Origin: an uncultured Erysipelotrichaceae bacterium
GTDB taxonomy: Bacteria > Bacillota_I > Bacilli_A > Erysipelotrichales > Erysipelotrichaceae
Direction: 5' to 3'
Assembly (NCBI GenBank): GCA_937957895.1
Contig: CALFEZ010000263.1
Coordinates: 1 to 8,916 of the forward strand
DNA length: 8,916 nucleotides
Shown here piece by piece: positions 1 through 5,693 of the stretch. A model generated the notes under the pieces. The model made no database searches. It worked only from the letters and a program-made list of their open reading frames with translations, and was not told the DNA's origin. A program made the translations under genes and the position numbers. How positions within the stretch are numbered: position 1 is the first letter of the stretch; the number at the start of each line of letters is the position of its first letter.

Positions 1-700
1 TGTGATATGTATCACCCTGAGGATCGATCCTTGTTTCTTCGATCAACACGATATGTGTATCAGGATGCAGTTTCACCTCTGTCACCTCTTCGACAATATC
101 TTGTTGGATCATCTGATACTGCTGATCAAGTTGTATCACTCGGACCATTTGAAGCGGATCGAACACGACAAATCCAATATCGACAATACGTACATCTTTT
201 ACTTCCTCACCGTTTTTGGTTGTTTTGGTTTCTCTCTCGAACTTGGTTCCTGAGTCTCCGGAGGTCCCTTGAAGGATGGAAATCAGGATCTCTCCTAGCA
301 CATACTCACCTTGTTCGTTTTTGATGATACGGTACATCGTGATATACGAATCATAGGATGGATTGACCGGCACTTTGGCTTTGAAAGTACTGGTCGTCAC
401 TTCATCACCCACATAGACATGATAATTGGTATCATAAAACGAACCGGAAATCTGAGTCATGGAGTAGGACGATCCATTTTCGTCGATCACATCAGAAATA
501 AAGAATGTGGCATTTGAGTCATTGATATCAAAGTTGGGAGTAATGTTGTCCATTTGAGCCCTTGCCCAAACAAAAACTCCGACAAAATCATCCCCTTCTA
601 CGATTGGATCGTCATTCTTAGGTGGATCTTCGTTTTGCACAAGTGAGCAAGCACTCAATGACACAAGCAACAATATAACAAACATAATTTTAATCTTCAT
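1..700 (-). CDS. Putative lipoprotein of unknown family (3' end outside window)
   Basis: The reading frame is open from the ATG at 700-698 to the left edge of the window (233 codons, no stop), so the C-terminus is missing. The protein starts MKIKIMFVILLLVSLSAC: two lysines, a hydrophobic core and the lipobox L15-S16-A17-C18, the pattern for signal peptidase II cleavage and lipid attachment at Cys18. After the cysteine comes a short acidic, proline-containing linker (about residues 19-38), then a mixed, soluble-looking domain with no further membrane segment. A strong ribosome binding site (GAGGAGG, about 7 bases upstream) lies inside the end of the preceding XRE gene, and the start overlaps that gene by 11 bases, which suggests coupled translation. 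I do not recognise the mature domain. Inference: it is a membrane-anchored extracellular partner of the membrane protein two genes upstream. Gene reality is well supported; function is unknown. Confidence 0.85.
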   Translation of the reverse strand, partial: MKIKIMFVILLLVSLSACSLVQNEDPPKNDDPIVEGDDFVGVFVWARAQMDNITPNFDINDSNATFFISDVIDENGSSYSMTQISGSFYDTNYHVYVGDEVTTSTFKAKVPVNPSYDSYITMYRIIKNEQGEYVLGEILISILQGTSGDSGTKFERETKTTKNGEEVKDVRIVDIGFVVFDPLQMVRVIQLDQQYQMIQQDIVEEVTEVKLHPDTHIVLIEETRIDPQGDTYH

Positions 701-920
701 GATTTTCCTCCTCTAGTTGTCCATCAAACTGCAAGATGTCAGAAACATTGCAGTGAAGGTAGTAGCATATTTTATTCAATGTATGAAATCGTATCCCTTT
801 GACGGCACCCGTTCGTAAAAGAGACATGTTTGCTTCTGTGATACCGACTTTTTCACAAAGCTCTTTGGATGTCATGTGATTGCGTTTGAGTTGTTCTTCC
901 AACAATACACGAATTGCCAT
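690..920 (-). CDS. Small XRE/Cro-type helix-turn-helix regulator
   Basis: A 76-residue protein that is almost only a Cro/C1-type DNA-binding domain. Residues 1-14 form the first helix, and residues 17-37 form the helix-turn-helix (TSKELCEKVGITEANMSLL), followed by a conserved-looking HTLNKICYYLHCNVSDIL stretch at 46-63 that closes the fold. This is the short YozG-like class (HTH_26 type) that in Bacillota is often encoded next to a DUF2975 membrane protein, as it is here. The start is ATG at 920-918, 2 bases after the stop of the membrane-protein gene. The acidic tail (EEENHED) overlaps the lipoprotein start. Inference: it binds the paired palindromes upstream of the operon and autoregulates it. 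No effector domain is present, so any signal must come from protein contacts, perhaps the co-encoded membrane protein. Confidence 0.9.
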   Translation of the reverse strand: MAIRVLLEEQLKRNHMTSKELCEKVGITEANMSLLRTGAVKGIRFHTLNKICYYLHCNVSDILQFDGQLEEENHED

Positions 921-922
921 GA

Positions 923-1876
923 TTAGATGAACTGTTCGTTTTCTTGAGCAATGGCCATGCTGGTGATCATGATCCGAGAAATGACCATCAACACAAATGC
1001 AATCAACAACTCAATCAACGGAAACTGGAAATAAAACATCGCATGTTGTATGTCCTTGAGAAACACCAACTGGAAGATACCCAACAACAAAGGTGCAATC
1101 AACATGAAATAGATCATGATCGTCGTAATCCTGTGCAGCATGATCAAACTACCCTTTAATGCGACATCAAACATGTACTGTTTCATGATACCGAGGATCG
1201 TGATAACTTGAGTGATGAGGATGAGCATCATGATTTTAGCGCTCACATCGATCGCACTTGATGCGAACATGATGGATCGTTGCAATAATGAAACATCAGA
1301 TGTTCGAACATCGATCCAGCCATTGACGATCGTTTGACTGATTGGCAAGGTATAACCGATCGCTGTGATCAGTAAAAAAAGTTGAAAATACGAAAACAGT
1401 CGTTTGTTGTCCTGACCCTTTTGCATCACGTCGATGACATATGAAGTGATCACAAACACCAAGACCATCATCATGATGGCAGCATCGATCACGGTCGTAT
1501 ATCCATCATGCGAGATCATGTCCACCATTTGGACAAACCAATGATTCAAAGATCCATAGATCACATACAACAAGAAGATGGAAAACAGCACCGACAACCA
1601 CCATGCATGTCCTACTCTCTTTTTGATCTTCATTTGGTAATAGCTCCAACCAATTGGAATCAGAGCGATCATCAGATAGATCCCCCATGCCAGGATGTTG
1701 GTCCATCCGGACAACAATGAAAGATGAGTCAATCCATCGATCAACGCTCGATATATGATACTGAGCAGCATGATTGGATTGGATGAGACACTTTGATAAA
1801 ACAGTGAATGCAACATCAGCATGATGGACAAGACAGTCAGCACTAACACGGCTGAATAACGTTCAATCACTTTCAT
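923..1876 (-). CDS. Eight-helix membrane protein with DUF2975-like C-terminal half
   Basis: A 317-residue integral membrane protein. I see hydrophobic helices at roughly 6-27, 57-79, 92-110, 128-150, 159-183, 212-232, 246-271 and 284-306. Residues 159-317 fit the DUF2975 layout: four helices, a short amphipathic loop after the second (MKQYMFDVALKG), and a C-terminal tail after the fourth (MAIAQENEQFI) like the typical DUF2975 ending. That family is usually around 150-200 residues, so this protein has about 150 extra residues with the same helix spacing (see findings). The start is ATG at 1876-1874 with an AGGAGGG ribosome binding site at 1880-1886. It is the first gene of the operon, followed by an XRE regulator, the usual DUF2975 partner. 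Biochemical function of the family is not known to me. The family assignment is by pattern and remains moderate. Confidence 0.75.
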   Translation of the reverse strand: MKVIERYSAVLVLTVLSIMLMLHSLFYQSVSSNPIMLLSIIYRALIDGLTHLSLLSGWTNILAWGIYLMIALIPIGWSYYQMKIKKRVGHAWWLSVLFSIFLLYVIYGSLNHWFVQMVDMISHDGYTTVIDAAIMMMVLVFVITSYVIDVMQKGQDNKRLFSYFQLFLLITAIGYTLPISQTIVNGWIDVRTSDVSLLQRSIMFASSAIDVSAKIMMLILITQVITILGIMKQYMFDVALKGSLIMLHRITTIMIYFMLIAPLLLGIFQLVFLKDIQHAMFYFQFPLIELLIAFVLMVISRIMITSMAIAQENEQFI

Positions 1877-1887
1877 AAACCCTCCTA

Positions 1888-1906
1888 ATTATCGTTTTAC
1901 AATAAT
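1888..1906. promoter_or_regulatory. Proximal operator candidate (copy 2 of a 19-bp palindrome)
   Basis: ATTATCGTTTTACAATAAT matches the distal palindrome at 1930-1948 in 17 of 19 positions. It ends one base before the Shine-Dalgarno of the membrane-protein gene and lies downstream of the inferred transcription start, so a bound protein would block elongation or initiation of translation. Probable ligand (inference): the XRE regulator of the same operon. Confidence 0.6.
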
Positions 1907-1927
1907 TACATTCTTATCCTACCACAG

Positions 1928-1956
1928 ATATTATTGTATTACAATAATTTTTTCAA
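1928..1956 (-). promoter_or_regulatory. Sigma-A promoter of the DUF2975-like/XRE/lipoprotein operon
   Basis: On the minus strand, TTGAAA (1956-1951) is followed after 17 bases by TAATAT (1933-1928). The -35 is close to consensus and the -10 weaker (4 of 6). Transcription would start near 1921, giving a leader of roughly 45 bases before the ATG at 1876. Confidence 0.55.
1930..1948. promoter_or_regulatory. Distal operator candidate, perfect 19-bp palindrome
   Basis: ATTATTGTATTACAATAAT has two 9-base arms that are exact reverse complements around one central base. It fills the spacer between the -35 and -10 of the leftward promoter, the classic position for a repressor site. Its centre is 42 bp (about four helical turns) from that of the second copy at 1888-1906. 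Confidence 0.7.
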
Positions 1957-1983
1957 TGGATTTTCATTCCCTTGAACATTCAC

Positions 1984-2012
1984 TTGAAGTTGATTGGCTG
2001 TTTCTTTATAAT
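1984..2012 (+). promoter_or_regulatory. Sigma-A promoter of asnA
   Basis: TTGAAG (1984-1989), a 17-base spacer and a perfect TATAAT (2007-2012). The start of transcription would be near 2019, leaving only about 14 bases, mostly the ribosome binding site (TAGGAG, from 2021), before the ATG at 2033. There is therefore no room for a T-box or other leader. The promoter is divergent from the leftward one, with 27 bp between the two -35 elements. Confidence 0.7.
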
Positions 2013-2032
2013 CTAATAATTAGGAGATTACC

Positions 2033-3031
2033 ATGATCGCATTGCCAAAGAAGTACAATCAATATCTGAATATCGTAGAAACCGAACTTGCCATCAAAGC
2101 CATCAAAGACATGTTTGAAGATGAACTGTCGATCGCACTCAATCTGATCCGGGTCAGTGCCCCCCTTTTTGTTGGGAAGGGTTCCGGTGTCAATGATGAT
2201 CTCACGGGCAAGGAACAACCCGTAACTTTTTTTCATAAAGACATCGATGATCCCCTTCAAATCGTCCACTCTTTAGCCAAATGGAAACGGCTGGCACTCA
2301 GGCGATATGGATTTTCGGCCCATCAAGGCTTATACACTGACATGAATGCCATTCGAAAAGATGAGGTCCTTGATGGCATCCATTCGATCTTGGTCGATCA
2401 GTGGGATTGGGAACTGATCATCGAAAAAGAAGAAAGAACCCTACAGACGCTACAAGAAATCGTATCCGTCATTTATGATGTGTTGAAAAAAACGTCTCTC
2501 ATGGTTGAAAGCACATTTGGTATCACTTCGAATCTACCTGAAAAGATCGTCTTTGTATCTTCTTATGAACTTGAAAAACTATATCCGACACTGACACCAG
2601 CTTTGCGTGAGTATGAATTTACCAAAAAGCATGGTGCCGTGTTTGTGATGGAGATCGGTGACACTCTCTCAGATGGTAATGTCCATGATTTTCGTGCACC
2701 GGATTATGATGATTGGCATCTTAATGGTGATCTTTTGGTTTATTATCCACTGCTCGATGCAGCCATCGAACTGTCTTCAATGGGCATTCGTGTTGATGCT
2801 GCGCGTCTTTTTGAACAATGCATAAAAGCAAATGCAACCGATCGATTATCATTGTATTTTCATCAAATGTGCTTGGATGATCAATTGCCCATGACGATCG
2901 GAGGCGGTATCGGTCAATCCAGGATGTGCTTGATCTTACTGCAAAAAGCCCATATCGGTGAAGTGCAAGCTTCTACTTGGCCACAGGAAATGATCGAAGC
3001 ATGCGAAGCAAAAGGAATATTCTTATTATAA
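2033..3031 (+). CDS. asnA: Aspartate-ammonia ligase (asparagine synthetase A)
   Basis: A 332-residue cytoplasmic enzyme that makes asparagine from aspartate, ammonia and ATP (giving AMP and pyrophosphate, EC 6.3.1.1), structurally related to class II aminoacyl-tRNA synthetases. The length matches the family (about 330) and the characteristic blocks appear in order: VHSLAKWKR (78-86), GLYTDMNAIR (99-108), VDQWDWE (121-127), RAPDYDDW (221-228), ELSSMGIRVD (246-255), the ATP-site segment TIGGGIGQSR (288-297) and a C-terminal IGEVQASTWP (308-317). The start is ATG with TAGGAG upstream. It is monocistronic, between a sigma-A promoter and a bidirectional terminator. The sequence shows no AsnC-type regulator nearby and no leader attenuator. 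The enzyme is ammonia-dependent, unlike glutamine-using AsnB. Confidence 0.97.
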   Translation: MIALPKKYNQYLNIVETELAIKAIKDMFEDELSIALNLIRVSAPLFVGKGSGVNDDLTGKEQPVTFFHKDIDDPLQIVHSLAKWKRLALRRYGFSAHQGLYTDMNAIRKDEVLDGIHSILVDQWDWELIIEKEERTLQTLQEIVSVIYDVLKKTSLMVESTFGITSNLPEKIVFVSSYELEKLYPTLTPALREYEFTKKHGAVFVMEIGDTLSDGNVHDFRAPDYDDWHLNGDLLVYYPLLDAAIELSSMGIRVDAARLFEQCIKANATDRLSLYFHQMCLDDQLPMTIGGGIGQSRMCLILLQKAHIGEVQASTWPQEMIEACEAKGIFLL

Positions 3032-3059
3032 AAGCAGTGAAGGACCCCTTCACTGCTTT
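3031..3059. terminator. Bidirectional intrinsic terminator between convergent genes
   Basis: A 13-bp perfect stem (AAAGCAGTGAAGG with CCTTCACTGCTTT) and a 3-base loop (3044-3046). The first base is the last A of the asnA stop codon. Read rightward it is followed by a short, interrupted CTTTAA run. Read leftward it is followed by TTTTATAAT. It serves asnA and, from the other side, the small membrane-protein gene ending at 3062. Confidence 0.85.
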
Positions 3060-3061
3060 CT

Positions 3062-3370
3062 TTAACTCATGATCCATCCAAATACCAACGTAAACACCGA
3101 CACAAAGAGCAGAAGCACACCAATCATCAGATGTTTATTTGGGATGTTCTGTCGTCGAAACTGGATCATGGTAAACAATACGTAAGAAACCATTAAAACG
3201 ATCAACACTCCATACACTGACAGTTTGTTAGCACTTCGACTAACCTCCCCTGCCAAGTTGACCTGGATAGCGATGATTTGTGGCAACAACGGATAAAACA
3301 CAACCAAAACAATACCCCAAACAATGCTCATCAGGGCAATGATCGCCCATTGTTTTTTGTTGTTTTCCAT
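3062..3370 (-). CDS. Small three-helix membrane protein, DUF1648/SdpI-N-like
   Basis: A 102-residue protein with helices at about 8-27, 51-70 and 80-100. The segment after helix 1, YPLLPQIIAIQVNLAGEVSRSANK (26-49), resembles the DUF1648 pattern (LP..I..H.N..GE.....K) found at the N-terminus of SdpI-type immunity proteins and related membrane proteins, but the usual histidine is replaced (IQVN). The rest of an SdpI protein is absent. Start choice: ATG at 3370-3368 is the first possible start after an in-frame TGA four codons upstream. No Shine-Dalgarno is visible before it or before the next in-frame ATG (Met14). It diverges from marR and converges on asnA. Function is unknown and the family call is tentative; the hydrophobic pattern and isolated, terminator-bounded position support a real gene. 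Confidence 0.7.
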   Translation of the reverse strand: MENNKKQWAIIALMSIVWGIVLVVFYPLLPQIIAIQVNLAGEVSRSANKLSVYGVLIVLMVSYVLFTMIQFRRQNIPNKHLMIGVLLLFVSVFTLVFGWIMS

Positions 3371-3376
3371 AAATAC

Positions 3377-3382
3377 ATCATA
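3377..3382 (-). promoter_or_regulatory. Possible -10 element of the small membrane-protein gene
   Basis: TATGAT on the minus strand ends 6 bases before the ATG at 3370. A start of transcription at +7 would fall on the A of ATG, giving a leaderless mRNA, in line with the missing Shine-Dalgarno. The -35 region is poor (TCTAAA at 17 bases), so this is weak. Confidence 0.25.
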
Positions 3383-3417
3383 TCATAAAGCTCTATCTTT
3401 TTAGAGTGGTTATCTTG

Positions 3418-3446
3418 TTGAAACATCGTGTGTATTGGTATATAAT
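3418..3446 (+). promoter_or_regulatory. Sigma-A promoter of the marR-ABC-ABC operon
   Basis: TTGAAA (3418-3423), exactly 17 bases, then a perfect TATAAT (3441-3446). The predicted start near 3453 is at the centre of the palindrome at 3444-3463. Confidence 0.85.
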
Positions 3447-3463
3447 GTTTGATATCAAACATT
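3444..3463. promoter_or_regulatory. MarR operator, perfect 20-bp palindrome
   Basis: AATGTTTGATATCAAACATT is a perfect inverted repeat with no spacer. It overlaps the last three bases of the -10 and the transcription start, directly upstream of marR. Size and symmetry suit a MarR-family dimer, and autorepression of MarR-exporter operons through such sites is common. That this MarR is the ligand is inference. Confidence 0.8.
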
Positions 3464-3478
3464 TTTTTGGAGATGCCA

Positions 3479-3940
3479 ATGCACAAAAAACATGTCGGTA
3501 AAGAGATTCGACAAGTAGCCAATCTGATCGCCAGATACATTGAAAACACGACCAACTTTCAGCAGGTGGATCGAACGACCGGTACCAACACATGGATCAT
3601 CGCTTACTTGGCTCGTCATCAGGATACCGACGTTTTTCAGCGTGATCTTGAAAGAGAGTTTTCAGTCACCCGATCCACGGCATCCAAGGTCATCAAACTC
3701 ATGGAACAAAAAGGATTGATCCAGCGCCATCCGGTATCTTATGATGCAAGATTGAAGAAGTTGGTATTGACTCCAAAAGCGGTCGAACTTCATCGTTCGA
3801 TCGTTGAAGAACTAAAAAAACTTGAAACTTTATTGACGAAAGACTTATCGCAACAAGAGATCGAAACATTTCTTGAACTGATCGGTAAGATCAAACATAA
3901 CATGAAAGAACGAGGATGCGATCCGTATGACTGTGTATAA
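3479..3940 (+). CDS. MarR-family transcriptional regulator of the ABC exporter operon
   Basis: A 153-residue winged-helix regulator. The N-terminal helices (1-45) and C-terminal helices (100-145) would form the dimer interface. The DNA-binding part runs from about 48: DVFQRDLEREF, the recognition helix around VTRSTASKVIKLMEQKGLI (63-81), and the wing SYDARLKKLVLTPKA (87-101) with the conserved D89/R91 pair. Start choice: GGAG at 3469-3472 is 6 bases before the ATG at 3479. The ATG at 3473 touches it, and a TTG at 3449 lies inside the operator, so 3479 is preferred. The C-terminus carries two cysteines (GCDPYDCV, Cys147 and Cys152), a possible but unproven redox pair. The stop overlaps the next gene by 14 bases. 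Likely a repressor released by exporter substrates (inference from family and context). Confidence 0.92.
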   Translation: MHKKHVGKEIRQVANLIARYIENTTNFQQVDRTTGTNTWIIAYLARHQDTDVFQRDLEREFSVTRSTASKVIKLMEQKGLIQRHPVSYDARLKKLVLTPKAVELHRSIVEELKKLETLLTKDLSQQEIETFLELIGKIKHNMKERGCDPYDCV

Positions 3941-5693
3941 AAAATTACTGCGCTCTTTACGAGAGTTTAAAAAACCAACTTTCAAAACACCCATGTATGT
4001 ATCTTTTGAAGTGGCACTTGAAGTCATCATCCCTTTTATGATGGCGATCTTGATCGACTATGGGATCGATGATGGAAACCTTTTGGTCGTTGTGCAAATG
4101 GGGGTGGCATTGTTGTTTTCAGCCCTTATCTCGATCGTATTTGGGGCACTGGCAGGAAGAAATGCAGCGATCGCATCTGCCGGTTTTGCAAAAAACCTGC
4201 GCAAAGACATGTTCTACAATGTTCAGGATTTCTCATTTGCCAATCTTGACAAATTTTCTACCTCCAGCGTCATCACTCGATTGACCACCGATGTCACCAA
4301 CGTCCAAAACTCCTTTCAAATGGTCCTTCGCATGGCTTCCAAAGCCCCGATCATGTTGGTGTTTTCTCTGTTTGCTGCCTTTAGCATCAATCATGAACTA
4401 TCATTGATCTTTCTGGCAGTCATGCCGGTGCTTGCGGTTGGATTGTTCTTTATCATCAAACATGCCTTCCCTATTTTTCGCAGAGTATTCAAAACCTATG
4501 ACAAGCTCAATCGTGTCGTTCAGGAGAATCTTCGCGGGATGCGAGTCGTCAAGTCTTTCATTCGCGAAGACCATGAACTGGATAAATTCAAAGTGATTTC
4601 CAAGGAAATACACGATGATTTCTCGCAAGCTGAAAAGACCCTGGCATTCAACATGCCGCTTATGCAGTTTACCATTTATGCAGCATTGTTGTTGCTCGCA
4701 TGGTTTGGAGCCCGCATGATCGTCGTGTCCGGAAATGATCCGATCACGGGATTATCGACCGGACAACTCATGAGTCTTATCACCTACACCATGCAGATCC
4801 TGATGAGTCTGATGATGCTGTCGTTTGTGCTTGTCATGATCATCATCGCTCGTGCTTCCTCTGAGCGGATCGCTGAACTTTTGGATGAGACCAGCGATTT
4901 GCATGATCCCGATGATCCGGTCATGACGGTTGCAGATGGCTCGATCCGTTTTGAGAATGTCTTTTTTGAGTATTTCGCATCTTCCGAGAAGTGGGTACTC
5001 AAAGACATCGATCTGACGATCCATTCAGGAGAGACCATCGGTATTTTGGGCGGTACCGGTTCATCCAAAACAAGCTTGGTGCAGTTGATACCCCGTTTGT
5101 ATGATGTTACCAAAGGTACCGTGTTTGTGGGTGGTGTAAATGTCAGAAACTACGATCTGAAAACGCTTCGCAATGAAGTTGCGATGGTGCTTCAAAAAAA
5201 CGTCCTGTTTTCAGGAACAGTAAAAGAAAACCTTCTATGGGGAAATGAACATGCCACCGATCAAGAGATCATCGATGCCTGCAAACTAGCTCAGGCACAT
5301 CAGTTTATCGAGCAATTTCCTGATGGATATGATCACCGCATCGAACAAGGAGGAGCCAATGTGTCCGGTGGACAGAAACAACGTTTGACCATTGCTCGGG
5401 CACTTTTGAAAAAACCCAAGATCTTGATCCTGGATGATTCGACCAGCGCCGTAGACACCAAAACCGACGCAAAATTACGCAAGGCATTGAAAAACCATCT
5501 TCCAGAAACGACCAAGCTGATCATCGCTCAACGAGTTGCCTCCGTAGAAGATGCTGATCGCATCATCGTGATGGATGATGGCAAGATCGATGCCATCGGA
5601 ACCCATCAAGAACTATTGCAAAGCAACCTGATTTATCAGGAAGTATATCAGTCGCAAGAGAAAGGAGAAACAGACGATGACATTCATGCGTAG
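3927..5693 (+). CDS. ABC exporter half-transporter, degenerate-site subunit (LmrC/BmrC/TM287 type)
   Basis: A 588-residue protein with an exporter-type membrane domain (helices about 23-45, 52-77, 137-157, 158-180, 243-266, 278-307) fused to an ATPase domain (about 339-585). Walker A is GGTGSSKT (375-382), with Ser380 where the consensus has Gly. The Q-loop is Gln423, the signature VSGGQ (479-483) and Walker B ILILDD (499-504). The catalytic glutamate after Walker B is Asp504 and the switch histidine is Gln535. These substitutions mark the subunit that supplies the degenerate ATP site in heterodimeric multidrug exporters, while its intact signature serves the partner's active site. It overlaps marR by 14 bases and the partner gene by 17, so the three are co-transcribed and probably translationally coupled. 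The transported substrate cannot be read from sequence. Confidence 0.95.
   Translation: MTVYKKLLRSLREFKKPTFKTPMYVSFEVALEVIIPFMMAILIDYGIDDGNLLVVVQMGVALLFSALISIVFGALAGRNAAIASAGFAKNLRKDMFYNVQDFSFANLDKFSTSSVITRLTTDVTNVQNSFQMVLRMASKAPIMLVFSLFAAFSINHELSLIFLAVMPVLAVGLFFIIKHAFPIFRRVFKTYDKLNRVVQENLRGMRVVKSFIREDHELDKFKVISKEIHDDFSQAEKTLAFNMPLMQFTIYAALLLLAWFGARMIVVSGNDPITGLSTGQLMSLITYTMQILMSLMMLSFVLVMIIIARASSERIAELLDETSDLHDPDDPVMTVADGSIRFENVFFEYFASSEKWVLKDIDLTIHSGETIGILGGTGSSKTSLVQLIPRLYDVTKGTVFVGGVNVRNYDLKTLRNEVAMVLQKNVLFSGTVKENLLWGNEHATDQEIIDACKLAQAHQFIEQFPDGYDHRIEQGGANVSGGQKQRLTIARALLKKPKILILDDSTSAVDTKTDAKLRKALKNHLPETTKLIIAQRVASVEDADRIIVMDDGKIDAIGTHQELLQSNLIYQEVYQSQEKGETDDDIHA

Noticed and set aside
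7..324. Plus-strand open frames across the left edge
   Set aside because: They mirror the minus-strand lipoprotein frame, which has a lipobox, a strong ribosome binding site and an uninterrupted reading frame.
522..531. TTGATATCAA inside the lipoprotein gene, matching the core of the MarR operator
   Set aside because: Only the inner 10 bases match, the flanks do not, and GAT-ATC are common adjacent codons here, so chance is sufficient.
690..920. Antitoxin of a toxin-antitoxin pair
   Set aside because: The neighbours are a polytopic membrane protein and a lipoprotein, with no small toxin-like partner. The XRE/DUF2975 pairing explains the context better.
2013..2032. T-box or amino-acid attenuator in front of asnA
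   Set aside because: The TATAAT at 2007-2012 leaves only about 14 transcribed bases before the start codon.
3388..3407. Small hairpin (CTCTA/TAGAG) in the marR upstream region as a terminator or riboswitch
   Set aside because: The stem has only five or six pairs including a G-T, with no T-tract and no leader RNA on either strand that would contain it usefully.
3449..3478. TTG at 3449 as an upstream start for the MarR protein (10 extra residues)
   Set aside because: It lies inside the operator palindrome, before or at the transcription start, and has no ribosome binding site. GGAG at 3469-3472 fits the ATG at 3479.
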